Shown piece after piece: positions 25,558-33,917 of a stretch of DNA of 64,000 nt. The stretch is from Lates calcarifer (taxonomy: Eukaryota > Chordata > Actinopteri > Centropomidae): contig NC_066849.1 of assembly GCF_001640805.2 (NCBI RefSeq), positions 21,701,336 to 21,765,335 of the forward strand. The letters are read 5' to 3'. The position numbers and the translations under genes are program-made. Numbering within the stretch: position 1 is the stretch's first letter; every line of letters starts with the position of its first letter. Below the pieces are notes generated by a model. That model saw only the letters and a program-made list of their open reading frames with translations, made no database searches and was not told where the DNA came from.

Positions 25558-28500
25558 CAAGATGAGTCAGCAGTCTTGCCACAGTCCAGACACACAAAGT
25601 GAAGTGAAGAAAGAGATCAAAGCTTCTACGCTTGAGGGATCTAGATGACACACACACACACACACAAAGCCTCCCCTCGTCTTTAATAGAGGAGTGTGTT
25701 GAGCAGGGGTCACACAGCAGCAGATACAACAAAGGCAGGAGGAAATAAGAAATAAAAAAAAGGAAATTCCAGCAACATAAAGTAATCTGCGGGAGAAAAA
25801 GGGATATGAACAGGCCACTGCTCAGCTTCTGTGAGAGGAGACGGAAACCATAGAGTGAAGAGGTCAGAGGTCACCAGAGACAGAGAATAAGGTATAGACA
25901 AATCCTTGTATCAAAAAGAACTGTAATACTAAGGGCCCCTGTAAAAAAATGACCAGGGATTCATTTTGTGCACATCCTTCAAATTAAATCTGAACTGAGA
26001 GTTTACTCTGTCGCTGCCATTAATGTTACTGTTTATTGCAACAGAAAGAGATTTCAGTGGCAACTTTGCAATAGATTCTTCAGGGCACGAACAGGATGAG
26101 ATCAGCAGATTTACTTGAACAGTACTTGTTGAACACAGTGTTATGCAACATGCAACACATGTGCATAATGTGTTGCATGTTGCATGAATATCTGAGTTTT
26201 AAACTGTTGGTCAGACAAAATAAACAATATGACCACATTTTCTTGGGGTCTGGAAATTGAGATGGATTTTCACTATCAATTAGCATTTTGTAGAATAAAT
26301 GATTAACTGATTGATTTAAAAAAAAAAAAAACAAACATATTAATTGGTTATGTCAATAGCTCTTTGTTGCAGCCCTTTATAAAATGGACCACTGATTAAT
26401 TAAAAATGGTCCAAAACAACAAAACACTCATCTGCCAACCACAATGCACTTCATCAGGGCCTACAGAGCACTGCAAGGGGTTAAAAAGCAATAATCTACC
26501 ACTGCATATTGGTTCCTCTAATACAATGCCACAAAAATATCACTTGTAAAGATCAGGATGTTGGTGGTACACAGTCATATGCACACACTTGAAACCTGTG
26601 AGTTGGCAGAAATGATTTATAAAGAACACATTGAGTGAATCAAGTAATCTCACTGTTTTCCAGTCATTCTCTGGGATTCTCTGACTGCTTTACTCCCTAT
26701 TCGGCTCCTTCTAATCCTCCATTGTGAGTATTGTGATGTGTGTTTCTTTTGCCCCTTGTTTCTTGGAGCCACTTCAGTCAGCCAGCTCCACAGCTGATAA
26801 CTGGATGTTTCACCTTAAGGATATTCAAGAGTCAACACATCATTGTCATGTCATGTTGGTTCCAATGTGTGTCAGTTAAACTCAGATTAAAAAGGAACAC
26901 ATCAGATGGCATAGTATATTCAGTGCAGGCAGAGCACATCAAACAGAACACCTCACACAAACAGTTAGCATATTTCATGCCCCAAAGCAGAGCACAGCTA
27001 CTTAATAATCCAAGTCTACTGTGAATGTGTCTTTCAAGTTAAAATATCATACATAGTCTGGCGAGTTGTGTTGCCATACACAAATATTTATTACAAATAT
27101 TTTACATCTCATACGTCCTTCCTTTAGACCCTGAAACCTGGTTATACATCACATTCACATAACAAGGGGCTCAAATTCCCTTATGTAAAAATAAAAAATA
27201 GGCAAGTGTAAAAGATAATGAGAATATGAGACTGAGATTAAATATCAAAACTAAGGCATGTTTTAGCTGCAGAAACCTAATGAGGGTAAAGGGAATAAAA
27301 TATCAAAACTGAAAACAGATTAAAAATAAGACATACAGTCAGTCAGACAGACTTTAATAAAAAAATCTATGAGGAATGATAGGAGCTGGACGATAGAATG
27401 ATAACATTATTTATTGTTTTTGTCCATACCTCCCAGCCCTAAGAGAAGTGGTGTAGCCCTTAAGAAGTTATAGTTTAAAACTGCAGTTTTTACTGGTGTA
27501 TTGCAATTTCTTACTATGATGTTCCACTGCTGCATTGTTTTAAATGAGGTGCAAAACACCCACCACCAACAACAAAATATTTTCTATTAAAAGCACTGAT
27601 GGCCTTAAAAATCATCAGGGGAAAATCATTGCAGGGATTTATGGAAAGTTTGTTATTGGGACGCATAGGGCAATCAGTGACTGAGTGGAATCAATAGGAA
27701 CCACTCGCTGCTGACCTCTAAAGCCAAATGACAACCAGAAAACCCAGTGTATCACTGGCAGGCAAACAAGAGGAGAAAAAAAGTCTAAAAAGCTGGTGCC
27801 AGTTTGTATCACCATCAACAGCTTGGAAAACAATCACATCACAAATCTGAAAACAGAACTCCATTATCACTCAGAAAAATAGAACAGCAGAATAATGATG
27901 ATGTTTTAGAGTGATGGGGCTATGAAGTTAACAGTAGCTTAGTTGTAAATGAAATACTGGCACACTGAAAGATTCAAAAAGACGCCACTGAGTTGGTCCA
28001 TCAATTGCAGCCATTTAACATTGTGTATGCTCACAGTGCCTCTTTTTTAAAAGCAGCTAGAGGCTTGTTGTATTTGCAGTAGTCTTTTCTCAAAAATAGA
28101 GCAAACTGATGAGAATTAGTAATTATAATTAGTATTAGTGTGGATAATTGTGGTACAGCATTCCTGAAAAAGAAATAATTACAAAATACAAAAAAACTAA
28201 GAACTGTAGCTCACTCAGAGCCACAGTTGTATGTCAAATGTAGTACTTTACTTTTTTGTTCCACTGTAGGGATTTTAATGGCACTAGTGGACACATGTAC
28301 ACACTCAGGACAAGGACAGTCACATAAATGATGAACAATAAATACACTCCACTATAGAGTAAACAGGGAGTGACATCAGACACAGCACAAGTATCTACAG
28401 TCACAGTGAAGTCATTACAATTAATCCTGGGGGGAAGATGAATGTCTGTAGCACATCTAATGACATAAATGTCAATTTGATGGTGGTACTAGAGGAAAAG

Positions 28501-30768
28501 TCAGGGGATTGTCAAAATTATTAGGATTCATTTTCTGGTGTTGAAATATTTCATTCTGGCCCAAAGTGGTGGCTCAACCGACAGACCAACATCCATCCAT
28601 CCTAAAAATCATGCTGCTAGCATGGCTAAAAATAAGTGATTAAACTCATTAAAATTAGCCAGTTCTGTATTTTGTAATTATTTCATTATCACGGTCAGTG
28701 CAGATTCAACAACACTAGAATGTAAATGAGCAAGAGTAAGCCAAGACTAAGAGCTGTATACTTAAAAACCCTTATTAAACTTAGTAGTCCAGAATCCTCC
28801 TTTCACCACATGTTATGTATCCAGCTGATGAGGTCTGCTGCTACCTGTGACAACCCCAAAACTTCTGCTTGAACGTGTTCACTTATTAAAAATTCTATTG
28901 GGAGGCACTGGGAACAAATGATGCCATGCTGATTTCAGTAGCCTGACATTTCAGTCTACATAGCAGGTCCCAGCAGCATGCAGCATGCAGTCTGGTGCCC
29001 AGGAGCTACAAGTTTGAGGGGGGGTGAGGGGGTAGAGGGATAAAGGGCAGAGGTGGAAACTGGCTTCTGCAGTAGCTGTGTCCTTTCACGTGAGTCTATG
29101 AATGTGTGCACTGGAGTGACCTGTCTATCTGTGCATGATTGGTTTTGGTTAATGTTTTCAGGACTGCCTATGTACAACTATTTTATCTATGGTGTAATTT
29201 TGAATAGTTTCACCCTCTACTGCATTTTAATTTTAATCACAGGAACACTAAAATAGTTCTTTTATCTGCATCCGCGGCTGTAATTGAGGACAGAGGACCT
29301 CGCCTGGTCAAGACAGAGGGAGGGAGAGGACTGAAGGTGAAGAGTTACTGACTTGCCTCAGGGCAGAGATAGACAGATAGGGAGAGGGAGAAAAAGAAAA
29401 CCTTTAATCTGTACAATCAGACATCTAGGCTATGAGGGACTGATCCCACTCCCTGATGGGTATTGTCTAGCATATAAGGCTTCTTCAGCAATTCCTTTTC
29501 ATGCCTTCAAATAAATTAACCCTGTGAGGTTTAGATGTAAAACTTGATGGGATACGAAACTGGGAAAATTCAATGTCCTCTTTTATTCACTCCATACTGT
29601 AGTATACATTCCTTAAATTTCAAATAGAGAGAAATATTTTCATATTTAGGTGCAGAAACAAACCAGAAGAGCAAAAACATTTTCTACACTTTCAGGGATG
29701 CACCTGATTATTTTAATTATCAATTAATCTGCCAGCTAATTTCTATTTTTATCTGCTGTCCATAAAAACACTGCAGAGCCCCAGGTGACATCTTCAAACT
29801 GCTTGTTTTGGATGATCAACAGTCCTACAGATTTTCCATTTATAATTATATTACAGCAATTATTGGATTAAACATTTACACAGTCTACAGAAAATTAACT
29901 GGCAACTATTCTGATAAAGGATTAATCTTTAGAGTCATTTTCCAAGAAAAAATGTTGAACATTTGCTGGTGTCAGCCTCCCAGACAGGAGGATTTGATGT
30001 TTTTGTTATGTTATGTTATCATACGAGATCACATACTAAATATCTTTGGCTTTTGAACTGTTAGTCAAATAAAACAAGCACTTTGAATGGAGCTATGGGA
30101 AATTATAACTAGAATAATTGGCTATTTCCTAACATTTATAGACAAGTAACCAATTAATCAAGAAAATATTGTACAGATTAATCGATAATAAAAATAATCC
30201 TTAGTTACAATCTTAAATCAATTAATCAACTAATAATTTCAGCTCTAAATAACGTAACCTAAAAGGAACTGATATGTTTTTTTGCCATATTGATTTTTGG
30301 CGATATTTTCAAAACGATACTGAGCATAAGCAAATGACATTTTTATGGGGTGACCTATTGGAGCAGCGAAGAGTAAAGTTTTTAACTTTGAAATGGGACC
30401 CATCACATACAATGAAGGTTGCATCGCTGCACAAGAACAAGCCCTCTGTGTATACTGAGACATTAGTGAAACGAGTTAAGCAAGTTGAGCCTCTTCCTGG
30501 CTGCTCTGTCTTATATGAGGGTTAGAAGGACACATACTGTCAGTTAGTCAGGAAATACATCTGTCATGTGCTTTACAGTTGCTATAGTCCACCGATAAAA
30601 ATAAAATCCCTCAATTTTGAGATATTTTTGTTCCTTATATAAGCTAATACACTCTTCTTTTGTAGCAGGTGCTTGGTTAGTAACCCTGATGTCAACTTCC
30701 CCACCAACAAGTCACTACAAACTTACCTTTCCCTTCAGATCGAGGATAAATATCGCAGACGCCGACAT
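4956..30768 (-). CDS. ap1m3: AP-1 clathrin adaptor complex, medium subunit mu-1 (12 coding exons, complete)
   Basis: The product is the medium subunit of the AP-1 heterotetramer, which selects tyrosine-motif cargo for clathrin vesicles moving between trans-Golgi network and endosomes. Joining exons 30727-30768, 24140-24296, 23342-23409, 22181-22311, 17681-17828, 15752-15878, 11986-12128, 10823-10894, 10374-10532, 8400-8525, 7746-7821 and 4956-4978 gives 1272 nt, 423 residues plus TAA, with GT/AG at every junction and matching phases. The N-terminus [14 protein letters not shown] and C-terminus DYQLRTN are typical of mu1. Residues 1 to about 145 form the longin-like domain and about 168-421 the mu homology domain. 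By alignment from memory, the YxxPhi-binding positions F172, D174, W408 and R410 are all present. The start ATG sits in a good context (CCAAGATGT). Paralogue choice (ap1m1, ap1m2 or ap1m3) is inference: I favour ap1m3 from recollection of fish sequences, and a tree would settle it. Membership of the mu1 family is certain. Confidence 0.93.
4979..7745 (-). other. ap1m3: ap1m3 intron 11
   Basis: A 2.8-kb intron without coding evidence. It contains a TTAAAGG-ended repeat at 6371-6797 and two similar blocks of about 50 bp at 6071-6120 and 7104-7154. Confidence 0.7.
6371..6797. repeat. MITE-like dispersed repeat with short inverted ends
   Basis: The left end reads TTAAAGGTGCTGTAT and the right end AGCCCCTTTAA, so the outer bases are inverted. 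The interior includes AGCGTGCTAACCAGCTAGCC, a phrase I recall from abundant fish repeats. No coding capacity, family not named. Confidence 0.5.
7746..7821 (-). CDS. ap1m3: ap1m3 coding exon 11 (residues 392-417)
   Basis: Encodes [20 protein letters not shown], then ITQSG, including cargo-pocket residues W408 and R410. It ends one base into the Asp417 codon before donor GTGAG. Confidence 0.93.
8400..8525 (-). CDS. ap1m3: ap1m3 coding exon 10 (residues 350-391)
   Basis: Encodes [20 protein letters not shown] and [17 protein letters not shown]. The acceptor TAG directly follows a (TG)13 run on the sense strand. The exon is 126 nt, so skipping would delete 42 residues in frame. Donor GTTAGA is weaker than most in this gene. 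Confidence 0.92.
8528..8553. repeat. (AC)13 microsatellite at the ap1m3 exon 10 acceptor
   Basis: Uninterrupted AC repeat. On the sense strand of ap1m3 it reads (GT)13 and lies directly before the TAG acceptor of exon 10. Confidence 0.95.
8554..10373 (-). other. ap1m3: ap1m3 intron 9 (most of it)
   Basis: A 1.8-kb intron between exons 9 and 10. Apart from the microsatellite at its 3' end and a TTTA run near 9514-9532, I see no distinct feature. Confidence 0.6.
10374..10532 (-). CDS. ap1m3: ap1m3 coding exon 9 (residues 297-349)
   Basis: Encodes [20 protein letters not shown], then [20 protein letters not shown] and [12 protein letters not shown]. This is subdomain B of the mu homology domain, where mu paralogues differ most. 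Acceptor CGCAG, donor GTAAGT. Confidence 0.92.
10823..10894 (-). CDS. ap1m3: ap1m3 coding exon 8 (residues 273-296)
   Basis: A 72-nt in-frame exon encoding [20 protein letters not shown] and IKVK. Acceptor GACAG, donor GTAATG. Confidence 0.92.
10895..11985 (-). other. ap1m3: ap1m3 intron 7
   Basis: A 1.1-kb intron with a short GA run near 10906-10921 and CA-rich sequence around 10970-11170. No coding evidence. Confidence 0.6.
11986..12128 (-). CDS. ap1m3: ap1m3 coding exon 7 (residues 225-272)
   Basis: Encodes [20 protein letters not shown] and [20 protein letters not shown] in the mu homology domain. The acceptor is preceded by a GT-rich tract on the sense strand instead of a plain pyrimidine tract. 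Skipping this 143-nt exon would shift the frame. Confidence 0.93.
12328..12367. repeat. (CA)20 microsatellite
   Basis: Uninterrupted CA dinucleotide repeat in ap1m3 intron 6. Confidence 0.95.
12454..12482. repeat. (AC)14 microsatellite
   Basis: Second CA-type array in intron 6, about 90 bp from the first. The sequence between them is also CA-rich, so the pair may be one older expanded locus. Confidence 0.95.
13965..14231. mobile_element. Decayed hAT/MITE-like fish repeat
   Basis: The segment AAAATAATCAGCAG, followed by GATAATCAAAATAATTAGTG and GCAGCCCTTGCAGG, matches my memory of the right end of a ubiquitous fish repeat whose ends resemble AGGGCTGCAACTAACGATTA. The left end is poorly preserved. 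No coding capacity. The class assignment is from memory. Confidence 0.45.
15137..15155. repeat. (AT)9 microsatellite
   Basis: Short uninterrupted AT repeat in ap1m3 intron 6. Confidence 0.9.
15752..15878 (-). CDS. ap1m3: ap1m3 coding exon 6 (residues 183-225)
   Basis: Encodes [20 protein letters not shown] and [20 protein letters not shown] within the mu homology domain. Acceptor TGTAG, donor GTAAGT, ending one base into an Arg codon. Confidence 0.92.
17681..17828 (-). CDS. ap1m3: ap1m3 coding exon 5 (residues 133-182)
   Basis: Encodes [20 protein letters not shown], then [20 protein letters not shown]. This is the linker and first strand of the mu homology domain, with cargo-binding positions F172 and D174. 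Donor GTGAGG. Confidence 0.93.
19405..19466. repeat. Perfect 25-bp inverted repeat (hairpin) with 12-nt loop
   Basis: Left arm 19405-19429 and right arm 19442-19466 are exact reverse complements. The arm reads TTTTCTTCTCCTCTATAGGT and continues CTGGG. The loop is 19430-19441. Pairing stops outside the arms. It lies within ap1m3 intron 4. Confidence 0.95.
21121..21159. repeat. (TG)19 microsatellite
   Basis: Uninterrupted TG dinucleotide array in ap1m3 intron 4. Confidence 0.95.
21717..21744. repeat. Poly(A) run of about 28 nt
   Basis: A homopolymer followed by CCCAAATAAGG. It could be the tail of a retroposed sequence, but I see no target-site duplication or recognisable body beside it. Confidence 0.85.
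22181..22311 (-). CDS. ap1m3: ap1m3 coding exon 4 (residues 90-133)
   Basis: Encodes the highly conserved [12 protein letters not shown] and [15 protein letters not shown] segments at the end of the longin domain. Ends two bases into the Glu codon before donor GTAAGA. Confidence 0.92.
22876..23303. mobile_element. Dispersed fish repeat with terminal inverted repeats (copy 1)
   Basis: It opens with AAAGGAATAGTTTT and closes with CCAAAATGTCTAACTATTTC, so the ends are inverted. The interior carries CACTTAGCTTAGCATAAAGA. Related copies lie at 37197-37687 and 60297-60637. It fills about two fifths of ap1m3 intron 3 and ends 38 bp from the exon 3 donor. Non-autonomous, transposon class not established. 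Confidence 0.6.
23342..23409 (-). CDS. ap1m3: ap1m3 coding exon 3 (residues 67-89)
   Basis: A 68-nt exon encoding [20 protein letters not shown] and IIQ, between acceptor TTCAG and donor GTAAGT. A dispersed inverted-repeat element ends 38 bp beyond its donor. Confidence 0.9.
24140..24296 (-). CDS. ap1m3: ap1m3 coding exon 2 (residues 15-67)
   Basis: Begins [10 protein letters not shown] after acceptor CCAG and ends one base into a Leu codon before donor GTATCC. It contains the longin-domain segment [12 protein letters not shown] and [10 protein letters not shown], both characteristic of mu1. Confidence 0.92.
24716..24795 (+). mobile_element. SINE-like fragment with tRNA-type B-box
   Basis: TAGTTCAATTCTGGCCAGGG followed by ACATTTGTTGCATATC matches, with changes, the reverse complement of the 62835-62955 copy. 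The GTTCAATTC core resembles a pol III B box. It is degenerate and lacks a full tRNA fold. Confidence 0.45.
25492..25554. repeat. (AC)31 microsatellite
   Basis: The longest dinucleotide array in the window, uninterrupted, within ap1m3 intron 1. Confidence 0.97.
25648..25666. repeat. (AC)9 microsatellite
   Basis: Short AC array about 95 bp beyond the (AC)31 array. Confidence 0.9.
26143..26185. repeat. Perfect 18-bp inverted repeat with 7-nt loop
   Basis: Arms 26143-26160 (ATGCAACATGCAACACAT) and 26168-26185 are exact reverse complements around a 7-nt loop. Each arm also contains an internal near-repeat of TGCAACA. It sits directly left of a hAT/MITE-like repeat in ap1m3 intron 1. Confidence 0.93.
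26191..26384. mobile_element. hAT/MITE-like fish repeat, right part
   Basis: The order of TCAGACAAAATAAACAATAT, GGTCTGGAAATTGAGATGGA and a terminal TTGTTGCAGCCCTTTA follows a very common fish repeat as I remember it. The left boundary is uncertain and the adjacent hairpin may belong to the same insertion. Confidence 0.45.
29694..30247. mobile_element. hAT/MITE-like fish repeat, nearly full length
   Basis: It starts near CAGGGATGCACCTGATTATT and ends near AACTAATAATTTCAGCTCTA. Between them are CCCAGGTGACATCTTCAAAC and several ATTAATC motifs. The ends are imperfect inverted repeats. No transposase reading frame, so non-autonomous. Confidence 0.5.
30727..30768 (-). CDS. ap1m3: ap1m3 coding exon 1 (residues 1-14)
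   Basis: Encodes [14 protein letters not shown] and ends on a codon boundary before donor GTAAGT. The human AP1M genes, as I recall them, also break after LKGK. The next exon is 6.4 kb away. Confidence 0.93.
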
Positions 30769-30960
30769 CTTGGTGGAGAAAAATCCTCGAGTACAAGAAC
30801 TAGCCTAGATAATAATATGTGGGTCTAACTGTAAGATATGGGTCACTTATACGCTGTAATACTCGCTCCCATCATCCTCCTCCTTCCTCCTCTCCTCCAC
30901 TCTCTTCAGTCGTTGCGTTTAACTGCAACTCGCTGCTTTTCCGGACCGGAGCGTCAAGTC
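30769..30960 (-). promoter_or_regulatory. ap1m3: Probable ap1m3 promoter and 5' UTR region
   Basis: The region upstream of the ap1m3 ATG contains several CpGs. Back-to-back ETS-type cores occur at 30940-30950 (TCCGGACCGGA), with a further CTTCCG at about 30982. A purine-rich GGAGGAGAGGAGG stretch lies on the sense strand. This fits a TATA-less housekeeping promoter. The transcription start is not defined. Confidence 0.5.
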
Positions 30961-31569
30961 GGTTATGATGAAAGAAATACGACTTCCGTCTGTTAGATGC
31001 CGGGGATTTGAGGGCTTTACATGATTTCAGTTTTGTAATATGTCGTATTCAATAGTATGAAAATGTGCTCAACCTGTACCATAACATTAAACATGATATT
31101 GTTTAATATAATAAAATATTATACGTTGTATTATATTATACACCCTCCTTAAAGGGCCCAATCTGCTTGACTATTTCATTTCATTTCATTTCTGCTACTG
31201 CTTCAGGTAAATTTTGTTAAAATTTCCTATTCTGCCAGTCTTATATATTGGATATATACTTTTATTTATACTTTTTTTTTTTAAGTAAACGCTCTAAATA
31301 CTTCTTCCATTACTGAGTAATACATTTAGGCTACATTTACTCATCAGTGTGGTAGCCTACTTATTTGTGAAAATCTACAATTGTACAGTATAATTCATTT
31401 AGTATTTTATTTTATTTTTCAATAAAATCATCGTAATTGGTAGTTTGCTTTGATTTTTAGTTTGGATCAAGTGACACACCCACAGAGGTCAAAAGTGTTA
31501 AATTGTAGTTTTATTTTGAAGGTAGAAACATTTTTCCGGTGTCACTCCGGCTCGCCTACGTGAACTTGA

Positions 31570-31747
31570 TTTGCTGTGTTTCCGGGTAGGGAGCTCCTCG
31601 CCTGACAGCTTCACACAGACCTGTCAGACCGCTCTCATCAGCTGGATGGTCTCAGAGGATCCGAAACGCCCCAGGCCTCTTTTCGAGACTCACTGTCAAG
31701 CTTAATTACTGTTGTTGATACCAGTGTTGTAAAGTTTAAAAAGAAAG
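31570..31747 (+). ncRNA. Candidate non-coding first exon of a divergent plus-strand transcript
   Basis: A locally CpG- and GC-richer segment with TTTCCGG motifs at about 31533 and 31578 ends in AAGAAAG followed by a consensus donor GTGAGTG at 31748. It lies about 0.8 kb from the ap1m3 start, on the opposite strand, as expected for a bidirectional promoter. The only notable frame is 19 codons from ATG 31646. I cannot find the next exon, so this could be a lncRNA exon, a distant 5' UTR exon, or chance. Confidence 0.35.
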
Positions 31748-32643
31748 GTGAGTGTGGTGATTCCATTTTGTGACCAATGAGCCAAACGGGACCAAACGGC
31801 GGTGAAACCATACTCTTTTGAAGTTACGTTCATTGTTTGGGTCTAAAAACGGCCTTGACCGGACACACAGACCACATGACTTAGATTTTTACTTAGAACT
31901 GCATTTTTATTAAGGCCACGCCGTTCACAAGTTCCTGACCAAACCGCATGTTGAGTTTACAGAGGGGAAGTACTTAATGCATCCACATATCCATTCTATT
32001 GTTAGCATCTTAAAAATAGCAGCTATGAGTGGAGAGTAACTAATTACAAGCACCACCTTTGGTGTAGCCGCCCTACATTTTCATGTAGCAGCTGCCATAC
32101 TTTTTTTTTCCCCTGTAGTCCTACATTTAAAAATCTTTTCATGACATGTTGTATCCAAATTTTGAAAAGTGATGGTGTAACAGCACAGTTTAAAGATAGT
32201 AATTTAAAAATGTGTTGTAGTATTTTCTCTTGTACGCAACTGTGTCTGAAAGCTTTCATATAACATTGGCTTCAACTTTGTAGAGCCTCACAGTGTCCCT
32301 TCATGGCTTAGTTGCAGAGTACTCTTCAAACATTTTGAACAGTTAAATAGGCTTTTTAATTACAGCATGAATTAGTCTTGAATCGAATACATCCATGCAC
32401 ACACACATTTGTATACGTGTCACTGACAAAACATGACTTTGCAAAGTGAAATGTTCCTGTTTACAGCACAGCTGATATTATCTGTCTGAATCATACACAG
32501 ATATTTTTGGCTGACTTTTATCACAAAAATAACAAATCAATTTCCCAGTCAGCGCAGCCAAACACTGTCAGATACAAAGGTGATTGGTTAAAACAACATT
32601 ATGTAACTATTACATCTTAAAATAACAGAATCAGAATCATTTT

Positions 32644-32681
32644 CAGTGTACCAGTGCAACACTGGTTGTACTGGTACACTG
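32644..32681. repeat. 17-bp inverted repeat with 4-nt loop
   Basis: Arms 32644-32660 (CAGTGTACCAGTGCAAC) and 32665-32681 pair throughout, with one G-T wobble, around the loop ACTG. The element could extrude as a cruciform or fold in RNA. Confidence 0.9.
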
Positions 32682-32759
32682 ATTTGTTCGGAAGAATGGT
32701 GCATACGTCGTTCCTGGCCTGTTCCTGCACTATGTAACTTTGGTAAGCACTCCCACTAA

Positions 32760-32955
32760 CTGAGTGATAATTAGTGACTGAAACTGCTGGAATCAGGCCC
32801 CGCAAGATCAAGAGTAATGCCAAACTGTAGTTTGTAGTGTAATCAGTAAAAAAAGACTGAGTGATAAATAGTGAGTTAAACTGCTGGAATCAGGCCGTGC
32901 GACTTCAAGAGTAATGCCAAACTAGTTTGTAGTGTAGTTTGTCAGTAAAAAAAGA
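32760..32955. repeat. Two-copy imperfect tandem repeat, unit about 97 bp
   Basis: Copy A (32760-32856) and copy B (32857-32955) both begin CTGAGTGATAA. They share AAACTGCTGGAATCAGGCC, AAGAGTAATGCCAAACT and CAGTAAAAAAAGAC. They differ by scattered substitutions and small indels, so the duplication is not very recent. Confidence 0.9.
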
Positions 32956-33717
32956 CTTAAAAATCATCAAGAACCAATGTTCATATTTGATAGCTGGTGA
33001 GGAAACTTGGAAAATATCAAGAATTACACACAGAGTTTGGTGTGTTTGTTACAGCAACAGCAGTTCTGACTCTGGAAGCCAGGGGTCATGGGTAATATGC
33101 ACCATTTTGGTGTCTTTCCATTAAGCGAGTGAGACTACACAGACTGACAGACTTCGTTTGCTGTAAATAAAAACCACTTAAGCACTTGGACTCGGGGCCC
33201 AACAGATTTAATCACCACACGTGAATGAAGGCTGCTGCTGCTCATCAAGTGTTACATTTAGTTGCTTTAATGTTCGTATTTATAGAGGACCCTTTGGTCT
33301 CTTTTTCACTATCTTCTTTTTAAAACTTTTGTTGTTCAGGACACAATTTCACTCCTTTGATTATCACTTAAAGCTAAGAAACATATAATTTACTGTTAAT
33401 GATAAATAAGGCACCACCAACTCGATTTATATTCACCTTCCTGAGATTATGCTGAAATTCTCTTTCATGGGGATTTTGGTGGGTCCTGAGACAACATGTA
33501 GAGAACTACTGCCATAATAATGCACTTCTGTGCTGCCTTAAAATTAAGACGCTTTTGACACATTGGCATTTGTCCTGTTCTCAACCAGTGTTTACAAAGT
33601 GCCAAATCTCCAAATCTGTGACTTGACTATATCGTTCTAACTCAAATGAACAGAAAAATAAGGAAAAGGTGGGAGTGGAATTGGTGGTTCAGCCGAGAAG
33701 GTGTGGAGACACTCCTA

Positions 33718-33917
33718 CTACGCAATGGTAAATTCAATCTCGTCTATCTCTTCCTCAGGGTCCTCCATGTTCTCTGCTGCTCTCTCAGCCCTCGCTCTCT
33801 CACTGGCTGGGATGTAGTTGTCCTCAATGAAGCCGTCATCATCTTCCTCGCCCACGTGATTGGGACAGTGAGCCCTCTCAACTATTCCGATGTGCATGCC
33901 GTACTCCATCTCTAGGC
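33718..33917 (-). CDS. C1orf210: C1orf210-like exon 3, acidic cytoplasmic tail
   Basis: Begins [11 protein letters not shown] after acceptor TTCCAG and includes [13 protein letters not shown], the hallmark of this family. It continues through an Ala/Arg/Glu-rich helix-like stretch to IEFTIA and a TAG stop at 33718-33720. Confidence 0.85.

Larger units (their letters stand above)
24297..30726 (-). other. ap1m3: ap1m3 intron 1
   Basis: At 6.4 kb this is the largest intron of the gene. It holds a SINE-like fragment (24716-24795), two CA microsatellites, an 18-bp hairpin (26143-26185), and two hAT/MITE-like repeats (26191-26384 and 29694-30247). First introns often carry enhancers, but I can point to no specific element here. 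Confidence 0.65.
31749..33717. other. Interval between the candidate first exon and the C1orf210 homologue
   Basis: No coding exon seen. It contains a hairpin at 32644-32681 and an adjacent two-copy tandem repeat at 32760-32955. The right part should include the C1orf210 3' UTR: ATTAAA hexamers on the minus strand at 33266-33271 and 33207-33212 are possible poly(A) signals. Confidence 0.55.

Noticed and set aside
33646..33915. 89-codon plus-strand open frame
   Set aside because: It is the antisense shadow of C1orf210 exon 3, whose minus-strand translation carries the conserved family motif.
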